A stretch of DNA of 31,078 bases, taken from positions 1 through 31,078 of the IMG/VR virus record IMGVR_UViG_3300037149_000040; one strand, 5' to 3'. Numbering within the stretch: position 1 is the first letter of the stretch; every line of letters begins with the position of its first letter. The position numbers and the translations under genes are program-made. The notes under the pieces are model-generated. The model saw nothing but the letters and a program-made list of their open reading frames with translations, searched no databases and was not told the DNA's origin. Shown piece by piece: positions 14,359 through 21,343 of the stretch. This DNA is from a virus.

Positions 14359-15261
14359 TTACCGCCGCGCGAATTTGCGGGCGGCCGGAGCGGCTTTCTT
14401 CGACGCACGGCCGACATTGGCAGGCGGCTCAGGAGCAGCTTTGCTGATCTTCTTCTTGGCGACGGCACCGCGCCCACGCTTGAGGGTGGGAACGTCTTCG
14501 CGCTTCGGGAACGGCTGGGTCATCTGTTTGACGGCCTCGCCGATGCGCGGAATGATGAACGCCACTTCCTTCTGTTCCAGTTCGCGCTCGAACGCGAAGG
14601 ACATGCCGGCGTAGGTCTTGCCGGGAACAGGAGCGATGGTGATCTCCGTCAGCACGCCGCACGTGGGAAGTCCCTCGCTGGAGGAGATCTGCGTGGCGTA
14701 GGTGGACCACGCCCGCACGGAAGTGACGGAGATGTTGAGCATGTAGAACGGGGCTTTCTTGTCGCCCAGGTCGTCTTCCAGTATCAGCATCACGCGGCGC
14801 TGATTCTTGCACGCCTTCCCACGCCCGGTGCTGGCGGTGGCCCACTCATTGAGCGGACAGTCAGCGCACATCTCGCCCTCTTCGACCTGCTTGTTCTCGG
14901 CCTCTTCGTGCGGGACCATCTCCGGGTCGTCGCCGTCGTCGTTCGGCACGCCGAACGCGTAGCAGTCAGGCGGCTGCGGATTCTGGTCGTCGAATGGCTC
15001 CTCGTAGAAGGCGTTGAACCACACCGCCTCCACGCACACGACGCGGATCTTGTCGCCCTTGATGAGATTGCCGCCGATGGTGAAATGTCCGCCCTTCGTG
15101 GAGATCGTGTTGCCGCCCGCTGACTTGCTCTCCGCGTGCTGTTGCCGAGCCGCGAGCTTGGCCATCTGCGCGTCGAATGAGTTGACCGGCATTTCGGGAC
15201 GAGGTTTTCCGGCGCGCTTCGGCGTCTCCTCTTCAACTTCGACTGGTGCCTTCCTTGCCAT
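14359..15261 (-). CDS. Putative phage ssDNA-binding or replication accessory protein
   Basis: The 300-residue protein has a central region with C-A-D-C-P-L-N-E-W and G-R-G-K-A-C-K-N-Q-R-R at about 132-155, followed by several beta strands (M-L-I-L-E-D-D, F-Y-M-L-N-I-S-V). The tail is highly basic, Ala/Lys/Pro-rich (about 262-300). The C-x-D-C-P ... G-K-A-C-x-x-x-R-R signature is one I associate with a phage family found next to polymerase and recombination genes and sometimes called ssDNA-binding; this assignment is tentative. It has its own strong promoter, which fits a product needed in quantity. The basic tail differs from the acidic tail of classical SSB. Confidence 0.6.
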   Translation of the reverse strand: MARKAPVEVEEETPKRAGKPRPEMPVNSFDAQMAKLAARQQHAESKSAGGNTISTKGGHFTIGGNLIKGDKIRVVCVEAVWFNAFYEEPFDDQNPQPPDCYAFGVPNDDGDDPEMVPHEEAENKQVEEGEMCADCPLNEWATASTGRGKACKNQRRVMLILEDDLGDKKAPFYMLNISVTSVRAWSTYATQISSSEGLPTCGVLTEITIAPVPGKTYAGMSFAFERELEQKEVAFIIPRIGEAVKQMTQPFPKREDVPTLKRGRGAVAKKKISKAAPEPPANVGRASKKAAPAARKFARR

Positions 15262-15279
15262 TTTCTCTCCTCACGTTGT

Positions 15280-15294
15280 CGGCGATCATCGCCG
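15280..15294 (-). promoter_or_regulatory. 5' leader hairpin of the 15261 gene
   Basis: CGGCGA-TCA-TCGCCG gives a 6-bp stem with a 3-base loop about six bases after the predicted transcript start, followed by GAGGAG and the ATG. Confidence 0.65.
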
Positions 15295-15307
15295 CACTGT
15301 GTTGACT

Positions 15308-15335
15308 ATTATACCAGGTAGCTAGTAAGCTACAA
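15308..15335 (-). promoter_or_regulatory. Extended -10 promoter
   Basis: On the minus strand TGGTATAAT gives a perfect -10 (15308-15313) with an extended TG motif. The weak -35 TTGTAG (15330-15335) lies 16 bases upstream. The surrounding DNA is AT-rich and contains GCTACC/GTAGC repeats. Predicted start is near 15301. Confidence 0.75.
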
Positions 15336-15379
15336 CTTTTTTCAATTATTTTTTGCTTTTGCAACTGTAGCAAACGCTG

Positions 15380-15682
15380 CTAGTTGCGGTCGTCACCTCC
15401 TTCCAAGAGGATTTTGTTGACTTCATCCTGCTCCTCGGGGCTTCCAACCGGCTCGGGCATCTCAAGCTTGGGTCCGCTCGGCCCTTCGAGGTTCGGGTCT
15501 TCGAGCACCGATTGGACGTTGTTGGCGAAGAAGCGATCGAAAAGATCGTGGTGGAACTTCTCCAATAGGAGAACGACACATGCCTGATCCTGCGTCGTCA
15601 TGCCGCCGAAATTCTGCACGTCGAGCGCCGGAGCTCCAGTGGCGCCGCGGAAGATGGTGACGCGTGCGAGGATGGTTTTCAT
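15380..15682 (-). CDS. Hypothetical acidic protein
   Basis: The ATG is in ATGA over the preceding stop, with AAAGGATATGAA just before it. The 100 residues include a helical L-L-L-E-K-F-H-H-D-L-F-D-R-F-F region and an acidic, proline-rich C-terminus. It is the last gene of its block before the next promoter. Unknown role. Confidence 0.7.
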   Translation of the reverse strand: MKTILARVTIFRGATGAPALDVQNFGGMTTQDQACVVLLLEKFHHDLFDRFFANNVQSVLEDPNLEGPSGPKLEMPEPVGSPEEQDEVNKILLEGGDDRN

Positions 15683-15888
15683 TTCATATCCTTTTGGAAC
15701 TTCCTGAAAGCGTGCACCACATACGCGACTACCGCGATGGGCACCGCTACCGAGAGAATTGCGCCGATGATGACGAGCACATCGGCATCGGAATTGAGGA
15801 GCGCCGGGAGTGCCGCTCCATAGAACATAGTGAGCGCTACGGCGATTGACGCCCACTTGATGAGGAACTTACTCGCTGGGTGTATCAC
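15679..15888 (-). CDS. Small membrane protein, two spans
   Basis: The 69 residues include two hydrophobic helices: about 8-30 (F-L-I-K-W-A-S-I-A-V-A-L) and 37-60 (V-L-V-I-I-G-A-I-L-S-V-A-V-P). A basic tail K-F-Q-K-D-M-K follows. The short loop N-S-D-A-D lies between them. It could be a holin-like or antiholin-like protein by size, but there is no lysin nearby, so this is not claimed. The start overlaps the preceding gene by 20 bp. Confidence 0.7.
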   Translation of the reverse strand: MIHPASKFLIKWASIAVALTMFYGAALPALLNSDADVLVIIGAILSVAVPIAVVAYVVHAFRKFQKDMK

Positions 15889-16303
15889 CGAACGCCTCCT
15901 CCACCTTCAGCGCCTTGTCGATCTGCACATGCATCAGTGCGGCGTCGATCTCATCCCTGCTGACGACCTTCTTTTCCCGCGCCGAATCCTCCTCGTCGTA
16001 CTTGGCGAACATCTCTTTGCGCTTCGCCACCCTGGCGTCGTCATCGGCCCATAGCGCACGCTGGCGTTCCCGCCGCTCCGCCATGATCTTCTCTTCTTCC
16101 CTGTTGTTGGCGGCGACGAGCGCGTCGTTCTCATGGAGGCTATTCTCGAACGCAATCAGCGCTTCCAGATGCTCGGCGGAGGCTTCCACTAGCGCTCTCT
16201 GTAGCTCCGTCACCTCCCTCTGTGTATCACGAACCTCCCGCGAGCAGTCTGCCATCAACTCGATGGCTTCCACGATTCGATCAAGTGCTTCGCTCTTTTT
16301 CAT
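15869..16303 (-). CDS. Coiled-coil protein
   Basis: The 144-residue protein is almost entirely charged helix: E-V-R-D-T-Q-R-E-V-T-E-L-Q-R-A-L-V-E-A, then a glutamate/arginine-rich stretch at about 70-115. The ATG at 16303 is preferred because GGAGGGAG precedes it; an in-frame GTG at 16381 overlapping the previous stop would add 26 residues and cannot be excluded. It is probably an oligomeric cytoplasmic protein. Function unknown. Confidence 0.7.
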   Translation of the reverse strand: MKKSEALDRIVEAIELMADCSREVRDTQREVTELQRALVEASAEHLEALIAFENSLHENDALVAANNREEEKIMAERRERQRALWADDDARVAKRKEMFAKYDEEDSAREKKVVSRDEIDAALMHVQIDKALKVEEAFGDTPSE

Positions 16304-16377
16304 TTTGTTGCTCCCTCCGAAAAGGTTTCCACAAACTTCCCGCTCTTCCTGGTGCCGCCGGAGACGATCTCCGCAGC

Positions 16378-16611
16378 TCACGCCTTGATACCCATGCGGC
16401 GAAGCGCCGCACGGTCTTCCTCGTTTATGGAGTCGTCCGCCTCCTCCTCCTTCTTCTTTTTGCAGTCAGGGCAGTCATTCCGTGCCGGGCACGCGGCACA
16501 ATCCTCCGGCGTCATGTCTTCGGAAGCGTGGCGCACTACCTCCACGCGTGCTCCTCCCATGAGCGCCGCAAAGATCATCATGAGCGCCGTCTTCTTTTCA
16601 TCGTTGTTCAT
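16378..16611 (-). CDS. Small cysteine-cluster protein
   Basis: The 77 residues include C-A-A-C-P-A-R-N-D-C-P-D-C at about 38-50, four cysteines spaced to bind one zinc or an iron-sulphur cluster. A lysine run and acidic helix follow. The N-terminus is a short hydrophobic helix (M-M-I-F-A-A-L-M-G-G). GAGGG precedes the ATG. No family name can be given. Confidence 0.7.
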   Translation of the reverse strand: MNNDEKKTALMMIFAALMGGARVEVVRHASEDMTPEDCAACPARNDCPDCKKKKEEEADDSINEEDRAALRRMGIKA

Positions 16612-16668
16612 CGGGGCACCCTCGATTGCGCTACAAGCGCATGAAAACTTCGTCCTTTGGAAATGCGT

Positions 16669-17739
16669 TCACGCCTTGGCGGTGGAAATAGCCTTCCAAT
16701 CGGCGGCATCAGACATGAGCACCTGCCCGCCGATCTGCTCGATCTCCACGCCGCGATCGTAGTCGTAATCGTAATCGTTGGCGACGGCCGTAACTGCGTT
16801 GGCAAGACCGAACCGCGTACGGTCGTTGCCTTCGAGGAAGTTGTAGAGCACATCCGTGCTTTCCTTTTCGTTGAGAAGGAACTTGTTTGCGAGCACCTCC
16901 ACCACTGCCTTGGGATCTCCGCTGACCGGTGCCTCGGTCTGCTCCTTGAGCCGATCCATGATGCGCTTGATGCCCTCCGGAGTGGAGAACTCCTTGATGT
17001 GGTCGCGTAAGCCGAACCACATTGCGTCGTCCGCTGCCTTCGTCGTCTCACTCGAAACGGCCACAAGGTACTCGTCGTCGGCATCCACCCGCCCGCCGAT
17101 GTGTGCCCGGCGCTTGGAGAACTCCGGTACGATCATGCCATTGGTGCATACGAGGCGCTCCATGAAAAGCTGGATGGAGAGACGGCCCTTGCCCACCTCG
17201 GAATCGGAAATGACCCACCCGAAGCGCACCGGGTCATGAAGCCGGATCTCCCCTTCGGCCCTCGGCGACACGGAATGGAGATAGAGCCGGTTGTCCGTGA
17301 CTTGTGCCGACGTGATCTGGTACCCGGCCTCCTGTACCATGGGAAGCACTCGGCTGAGCACGTCCACATAGTCGAGCCGGTGATAGCCGTTGGAAAGCCA
17401 CGCCCGCACATGCCCATGGAGCGTGCGGAGCATACGCTTGTCGTCGCCCCTGGTTTGGAGAAGGCGGTTGACGTTGGTGCGGACCAGGTCCGGAGCGTCG
17501 GTACGGAGCATGTCCACGAACCGTGAAGGGAGGTGGAGGTAGGTGTGAAGCTGGTTCTCGGCGAGCGGCGTCATGCGCTCACCGAACATGTTGGGTCCGC
17601 TCCCCCATGTGAGTATCGCAGGCCCCAGTTCGTTGGACATTTGCACGTTGTCCGCCGGGACGATGTAATCCGCCTTCGACTTAGCGTCTTCGATGACTCG
17701 CGCGACGAGGGTAGAGGTGGTAAGTGCACCCTGTAGCAT
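16669..17739 (-). CDS. DUF932-type phage/plasmid protein
   Basis: The 356-residue protein has the features of the DUF932 family: G-E-R-M-T-P-L-A-E-N-Q-L at 53-64, L-H-L-P-S-R-F near 68-74, R-A-W-L-S-N-G-Y-H-R-L-D near 112-123, G-W-V-I-S-D-S-E-V-G-K-G near 174-185, and L-V-C-T-N-G-M-I near 197-204. The family is common in phages and plasmids, and its biochemical role is not settled. The protein sits in the DNA-metabolism array, after a strong hairpin element and SD GAGGAG, so it may be produced in larger amounts. Confidence 0.85.
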   Translation of the reverse strand: MLQGALTTSTLVARVIEDAKSKADYIVPADNVQMSNELGPAILTWGSGPNMFGERMTPLAENQLHTYLHLPSRFVDMLRTDAPDLVRTNVNRLLQTRGDDKRMLRTLHGHVRAWLSNGYHRLDYVDVLSRVLPMVQEAGYQITSAQVTDNRLYLHSVSPRAEGEIRLHDPVRFGWVISDSEVGKGRLSIQLFMERLVCTNGMIVPEFSKRRAHIGGRVDADDEYLVAVSSETTKAADDAMWFGLRDHIKEFSTPEGIKRIMDRLKEQTEAPVSGDPKAVVEVLANKFLLNEKESTDVLYNFLEGNDRTRFGLANAVTAVANDYDYDYDRGVEIEQIGGQVLMSDAADWKAISTAKA

Positions 17740-17770
17740 TTCGTCTCCTCATGTTGTGGTGAAGAAAGGT

Positions 17771-17800
17771 GCCTTCCACGGCATGAACGCCGTGGAAGGC
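17771..17800 (-). promoter_or_regulatory. AACAAC-hairpin element, longest stem
   Basis: A perfect 12-bp stem (GCCTTCCACGGC / GCCGTGGAAGGC) with a 6-base loop lies ahead of the DUF932-type gene. On the minus strand AACAACC precedes it and ACCTTTCTT follows. It may be a leaky terminator, a processing site or a stabiliser of the downstream mRNA. Confidence 0.85.
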
Positions 17801-17825
17801 GGTTGTTTTCTGCTGGTCGTCGTCG

Positions 17826-18050
17826 TCATCGTTGGTGGTGTTTGCATTTGCGTTTGTGCGCTACTCCGTCAAGCACGCCGTAATCTACCAACTGCACGTG
17901 CTCGCCTTTATCGCCGTGCGCTATCAGAACGGCCGTCGCCACCGGACGCTTGCCGTCTCCTTTCTCGAAGCTCTGTGGAACGTCGATTGTTATTCCGGGT
18001 CCGCCGCAATGATCTCGAAGCTCTTTGTTACTCACCCGTATCGTGCTCAT
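17826..18050 (-). CDS. Hypothetical small protein
   Basis: The 74 residues have a beta-rich core (P-V-A-T-A-V-L-I-A-H-G-D, H-V-Q-L-V-D-Y-G-V) and a basic, histidine-rich end (K-R-K-C-K-H-H-Q-R). The start overlaps the stop of the micro-ORF before it. Not recognised. Confidence 0.65.
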   Translation of the reverse strand: MSTIRVSNKELRDHCGGPGITIDVPQSFEKGDGKRPVATAVLIAHGDKGEHVQLVDYGVLDGVAHKRKCKHHQR

Positions 18051-18130
18051 TTTTCACCTGCACAAAAGAACGCGCCGTGCCCGAGTTTGGATACTTTGGC
18101 CCAAAATCGCTCCTCCACAGTAGCCATCAT
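18047..18130 (-). CDS. 27-residue micro-protein, possible HNH remnant
   Basis: The frame starts at ATGATG over the stop of the preceding gene and ends in ATGA over the start of the next, so it fits exactly into the coupled chain. It encodes E-E-R-F-W-A-K-V-S-K-L-G and a late Cys. The R-F-x-x-K-V segment resembles the N-terminus of HNH endonucleases, including the one at 6523-7002. It may be a remnant of such a gene or simply a small protein. Not tested by search. Confidence 0.5.
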   Translation of the reverse strand: MMATVEERFWAKVSKLGHGAFFCAGEK

Positions 18131-18600
18131 TTTTCTCCTATTTTACAACACGACACCGTGACCACGGAGAACTTCTCCACGCCTGGAACCTTCTTGCCCT
18201 CCTCCCACCGGGCTTTTACCGCTGCGTCGTTAAGCCGTCGCTGCATGAGATCGAAAGCATCGTTCTTTTTGATGTACGCTTGGATTTTGGCCCAATCCTT
18301 GGCGGTAGGCACGTCCTTCTTCTCGATGCGGACTTGCGCCACCCTTCCTCGGACCCCAGAAGCTTCCTGCTTTGGGAGGTTGTTGATGATGAACTCGCGG
18401 ACTTGCGCTTCCTTCTTCAGCACCTCGTTAGCTTGGGCTTCGATCTCCAAGCGCTGCTCACGGAGTGTATAGAGAAGATCACCCGCCGCCGCGACGTTCT
18501 TGGGGATGATGAACACCGCCTTCTTTGGAGGTGCTGGCTCTGCGCGACCTACTCGCTTTGGAGGTGCTGGCTCTGCGCGACCTACTCGCTTTGGGATCAT
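18127..18600 (-). CDS. Conserved phage helical protein
   Basis: After a proline-rich N-terminal repeat (two copies of P-K-R-V-G-R-A-E-P-A-P, residues 3-25), the 157-residue protein shows A-G-D-L-L-Y-T-L-R-E-Q-R-L, V-R-E-F-I-I-N-N-L-P-K, V-R-I-E-K-K-D-V-P, D-A-F-D-L-M-Q-R-R-L-N-D-A-A-V-K and G-K-K-V-P-G-V-E-K-F. I recognise this as a common phage protein seen near SSB and recombination genes. Its layout somewhat resembles Gam-like nuclease inhibitors, but I am not sure of that. The repeated N-terminus looks recently duplicated. Confidence 0.75.
   Translation of the reverse strand: MIPKRVGRAEPAPPKRVGRAEPAPPKKAVFIIPKNVAAAGDLLYTLREQRLEIEAQANEVLKKEAQVREFIINNLPKQEASGVRGRVAQVRIEKKDVPTAKDWAKIQAYIKKNDAFDLMQRRLNDAAVKARWEEGKKVPGVEKFSVVTVSCCKIGEK
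18523..18594 (-). repeat. 33-bp in-frame tandem repeat
   Basis: Two exact 33-bp units (18523-18555, 18556-18588) and the start of a third encode an 11-residue repeat at the N-terminus of the protein above. Perfect identity suggests a recent duplication. Confidence 0.9.
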
Positions 18601-18782
18601 TCCGACCTCCTGAGATTAGCAAGAGCACGCGTGAGATCCATGGAGGACCGCATCACCGCGCCCTGCTCTTTGGGCCTGCCAAAAACGTATAGGTCATCCC
18701 CGTCGATGATGCGCAAGGCTTTAGCGCGCACCAAGAACCTCTCGGCTTCCTGTATTGCAACTTCAAGATCCGGTCTTTTCAT
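18597..18782 (-). CDS. Conserved small phage protein
   Basis: The 61 residues read as two helices: M-K-R-P-D-L-E-V-A-I-Q-E-A-E-R-F-L then a turn G-R-P-K-E-Q-G-A-V, and S-S-M-D-L-T-R-A-L-A-N-L-R-R. This two-helix signature recurs in many phages from memory; its function is unknown. The ATG is in ATGA over the stop of the 23-residue frame before it, with GGGAG upstream. A longer TTG-started form is less likely. Confidence 0.75.
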   Translation of the reverse strand: MKRPDLEVAIQEAERFLVRAKALRIIDGDDLYVFGRPKEQGAVMRSSMDLTRALANLRRSE

Positions 18783-18850
18783 TTCGGCATATCTCCCTTC
18801 ATTCTTGCTCTTGATGTGTGCCACGTCGCCTTGAGCTTTGGCCCTTTCAT
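18779..18850 (-). CDS. 23-residue basic micro-protein
   Basis: The frame begins at ATGA over the ligase stop and ends at ATGA over the next start, linking the two genes. It encodes M-K-G-P-K-L-K-A-T-W-H and a basic, Met-rich end. No SD is seen, so expression would rely on coupling from the ligase gene. It could serve only to carry ribosomes across the gap. Confidence 0.5.
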   Translation of the reverse strand: MKGPKLKATWHTSRARMKGDMPK

Positions 18851-19749
18851 TTTGGAAGATCAAGGTTATGCCGAACTTTTAAGAAAACCGGATGGCGAGG
18901 CTTGTCCTTGACGCCCACCGGGAAGTACTTGTATGTAACCACCATTCCCATAGCGCGAGCCCGATTGTCCCACCACCACTGCCGCGCCTCAGCGGTGAAC
19001 CCCGTTCCAAGCTCGAACTCCACGCCGGTTTCGATGTCCCGCACCATGAGCGCCCCCATGGTCCCACCGGCCGACTTGCCCTCCTGATTGGTGGAGCGCT
19101 TGAGCTTGCCCACTTCGTTGATCTTCTGTTCGTTGTTGTTGTGCTGAAGCTCGACGACGCCTTGCACAAGCGCTTCCGAGTCCACGAACCGCTTGAGCTT
19201 AACGGCGAAGCCCTCACGCAACGTCGATCGCCCCTGTTTGTAGCGCCCGGAAGGCGCACGGAGAATCAGCCCTTCGTAGCCGAGCGTCAGGGCGTGGCTC
19301 TCGTAATAGAGCACGTCGTCCCACGTCTTGCAAAGGTGCTGTGGGAGCTTGATGACGTTGGCTGGCATGTGCCGGCCATTTCCCATGAGCCGGAGCCGAT
19401 CCTCAAACGGAACATCGTCACGGAAGTCATCGAACACGTACCACCGAACGTCGGGGCGACCATCGACACGCATCACGGCGGAAACTGTCTTGTTATAGCA
19501 GAGTGCGTCGGTAGGATCGCCAAAGATCAGTTCACCATCGTAGTTCCAGTCTCCTGAAAAAAGCTCCCGAACGTGGGTGTTGGGAATGGGCTTGAAGGTC
19601 CGCGAAAGAAGCGTGCCATCCTGTCCAACGGCGCGAACACCGTCAAGCTTGAACGACGCGAGGAGCGGAAGGCGCGCCTTCACGATGGTAAGCTGTTTGG
19701 CGTTCTTGGGATCGAACTTAGCGGCGAGAAGTGGTTCAGTTATCCGCAC
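18847..19749 (-). CDS. ATP-dependent DNA ligase
   Basis: The 300-residue enzyme has all core nucleotidyltransferase motifs: K-L-D-G-V-R-A at 34-40 with the adenylated Lys34, D-G-E-L at 71-74, W-Y-V-F-D-D at 103-108, E-G-L-I-L-R at 159-164, and V-K-L-K-R-F at 183-188 with two lysines. The C-terminal part from about residue 215 fits an OB-fold domain. It is a short, T7-like ligase that seals nicks such as those between Okazaki fragments. It overlaps the preceding gene by 14 bp. Confidence 0.95.
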   Translation of the reverse strand: MRITEPLLAAKFDPKNAKQLTIVKARLPLLASFKLDGVRAVGQDGTLLSRTFKPIPNTHVRELFSGDWNYDGELIFGDPTDALCYNKTVSAVMRVDGRPDVRWYVFDDFRDDVPFEDRLRLMGNGRHMPANVIKLPQHLCKTWDDVLYYESHALTLGYEGLILRAPSGRYKQGRSTLREGFAVKLKRFVDSEALVQGVVELQHNNNEQKINEVGKLKRSTNQEGKSAGGTMGALMVRDIETGVEFELGTGFTAEARQWWWDNRARAMGMVVTYKYFPVGVKDKPRHPVFLKVRHNLDLPK

Positions 19750-19930
19750 GGCCGGCCTCCTCGATTGCCGCTATCTTGACGAACACCAGGAACTGCCTTG
19801 CGGCGAAGCTCCCGAGCACGGCAATGGTGGCCTCGGAAATGCGCGAGTCCTCGAAGAACTCTTGCGGCGGCTGGTCACGGAGAATGTCGTGAATCTCTTC
19901 GAGTGTGAACGTCTTCTTGGCGGCGCTCAT
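19736..19930 (-). CDS. Hypothetical helical small protein
   Basis: The ATG at 19930 lies in ATGA over the preceding stop and gives 64 residues: T-F-T-L-E-E-I-H-D-I-L-R-D-Q, P-P-Q-E-F-F, and a hydrophobic helix (A-V-L-G-S-F-A-A-R-Q-F-L-V-F-V). The product is probably an all-helical soluble or weakly membrane-associated protein. Not recognised. Confidence 0.7.
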   Translation of the reverse strand: MSAAKKTFTLEEIHDILRDQPPQEFFEDSRISEATIAVLGSFAARQFLVFVKIAAIEEAGRADN

Positions 19931-20109
19931 TTCGACTCCTTTATGTTGATGACTATTGTACGGATAGGCTGTGGTTCGGGAACACGGTACTCCACGCCGT
20001 TGATCCACATGGTGGGAATTTGCGCATGAAGCTCTTCGTGCCATAGCCCGCAGATCGAGCACCTACTTTTTGCGGGCGCTGGTTCGAGCGTTCTTATTTC
20101 GTTCGACAT
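19927..20109 (-). CDS. Small C-x-x-C protein overlapping the J-protein gene
   Basis: The 60-residue product has C-S-I-C-G-L-W-H at about 17-24, suitable for a zinc half-site, then strand segments (M-W-I-N-G-V-E-Y-R-V). GAGGAG precedes the ATG. It overlaps the end of the J-domain gene by 47 bp in another frame, longer than the usual few-base overlaps here. Function unknown. Confidence 0.7.
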   Translation of the reverse strand: MSNEIRTLEPAPAKSRCSICGLWHEELHAQIPTMWINGVEYRVPEPQPIRTIVINIKESK

Positions 20110-20434
20110 CCTTGCTCCTCTCGGTGTAGCCGACGCCGCGACAGGTCTTGCAGATCGTCGGCACGTTAGTTCGGGGATGGTACTTGGCCCCCGCCCCCTT
20201 GCACACGTGGCAAATGTCCATGGTGAGCGTGAGCTTGCCGTCGTACCTCTTGCGTTGCTGTGGGTGGACGAGAACGTTGTGCGCTTCAACGATCTCCACG
20301 AACTCGTCCAAGTTCCCACCGACATCAGGGTGTTTGATGCGTGCCACATCCCAATAAGCACGTTTGATCTCTTCCTGGGAAGCATCGTGGTGCACCCTCA
20401 ACACTTCATAGTAATTCTTCACTTCTGGACCCAC
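20063..20434 (-). CDS. J-domain protein with one zinc module
   Basis: The 123-residue protein starts with a J domain: Y-Y-E-V-L-R-V, then E-E-I-K-R-A-Y, H-P-D at 35-37 and R-K-R-Y-D at 61-65. H-P-D is the tripeptide needed to stimulate DnaK ATPase. Two C-x-x-C-x-G-x-G repeats follow at 75-82 and 95-102, where cellular DnaJ has four. The C-terminal substrate domains are missing. It may redirect host DnaK to phage complexes, as lambda replication uses DnaJ/DnaK. That role is an inference. Confidence 0.92.
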   Translation of the reverse strand: MGPEVKNYYEVLRVHHDASQEEIKRAYWDVARIKHPDVGGNLDEFVEIVEAHNVLVHPQQRKRYDGKLTLTMDICHVCKGAGAKYHPRTNVPTICKTCRGVGYTERSKDVERNKNARTSARKK

Positions 20435-20604
20435 CCGCGCACCTCCATTTCCCGGACAAGGGCCTCGGCCGCGTCACACGCCGTAGTAGCCGCCTCAGCC
20501 ACGTTTGGAACCACCCCTTGCGCCGCCAACTCGGCGTTTCCTGCAAGCGCCGCAAGAAAATCCCTAGCGGCGTTGGCGGCGAACATGTGCATGGCGGCGT
20601 TCAT
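20419..20604 (-). CDS. Hypothetical alanine-rich small protein
   Basis: The 61 residues form an Ala-rich helical protein (A-A-N-A-A-R-D-F-L-A-A-L-A-G, A-E-A-A-T-T-A-C-D-A-A-E-A-L-V). Start and stop overlap the neighbouring genes (ATGA; 16-bp overlap with the J-protein gene). No motif. Confidence 0.65.
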   Translation of the reverse strand: MNAAMHMFAANAARDFLAALAGNAELAAQGVVPNVAEAATTACDAAEALVREMEVRGWVQK

Positions 20605-20825
20605 TGCACAAGCTCAAGCGCGGAGTCGTTCACGCCCCAGATGCCGTCGCCGGACACACGTGCGTTGCCCTGGTTTTTGAAGTCCACGACATGCCCGTGG
20701 CTCATGTCATCACACAACACCACCACGCCAATGTCCCCGAGCGTGAAAAACTCACCATCAGATCCGCCCGAACCGAACCGATCGTTGGTCACGCGAACCC
20801 TGGCACCTACCGCGAAATTGCTCAT
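20601..20825 (-). CDS. Small SH3-like beta-barrel protein
   Basis: Start at 20825 lies in ATGA over the preceding stop. The 74 residues show alternating strand pattern V-G-A-R-V-R-V-T-N-D, G-D-I-G-V-V-V-L, G-H-V-V-D-F and a final helix, as in small KOW/SH3-like domains. Such folds often bind nucleic acid or protein. No family is assigned. Confidence 0.7.
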   Translation of the reverse strand: MSNFAVGARVRVTNDRFGSGGSDGEFFTLGDIGVVVLCDDMSHGHVVDFKNQGNARVSGDGIWGVNDSALELVQ

Positions 20826-21343
20826 GCGAGCCTCCGACGCGTGCTGTTGTTGTGGAAGTCGTACTCCTTGTTTTCGCACTTCCGTGAAGTGGTGCGGACC
20901 CACCCGGAATGCCGCATGTCGTACGTCGTGCCATCGGGCATCGTGGCGTAGCGGGGCCCTTCACGCTTCGGCGTAGGTTCCTCGGAGTACATATTCACGT
21001 CGAATTTGCTCCCGATGCCTTCCTTGTTCACCTTCTCGTATAGCGTGTGTGCATCCGGGAACATCACTCCGTCGCCCTCCTTGATCGGCTCCGTTTTCAT
21101 GGCGATGACTTCCATCGCTTCTTCGAGAGGAAGCAACGATAGCGCCGGCTCCCCGCAGTTTGCTTCAAGCGCCGTGCCGCCGATCACGCCGTCCACGATC
21201 TCCACGGTAGAGCCGCAATCCTTGCACGCCGCCATGTGCACCTCTTCGCCGCCTTGCACGCGCTGGAACTTGCCAAGGTTGTGCCCGTTGGCCACCGCGC
21301 TATCGAGCGCTTTCTTCTTGAGTGATTCGATGAGTCGCGGCAT
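20822..21343 (-). CDS. Zinc-binding phage protein with extra C-terminal region
   Basis: Residues 1-65 of 173 carry N-G-H-N-L-G-K-F-Q, then A-A-C-K-D-C-G-S-T-V-E-I and G-G-T-A-L-E-A-N-C. This is the same three-cysteine layout as the protein at 22568-22921, so the two are paralogues. The remaining region has T-M-P-D-G-T-T-Y-D-M-R-H-S-G-W and is unrecognised. The start shares bases with the previous stop (TAATG) and has GGAGGAC upstream. Confidence 0.75.
   Translation of the reverse strand: MPRLIESLKKKALDSAVANGHNLGKFQRVQGGEEVHMAACKDCGSTVEIVDGVIGGTALEANCGEPALSLLPLEEAMEVIAMKTEPIKEGDGVMFPDAHTLYEKVNKEGIGSKFDVNMYSEEPTPKREGPRYATMPDGTTYDMRHSGWVRTTSRKCENKEYDFHNNSTRRRLA

Noticed and set aside
15346-15379. 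GCAACT/AGTTGC hairpin as a terminator after the 15380 gene
   Set aside because: On the minus strand the stem is followed by A-rich, not T-rich, sequence.
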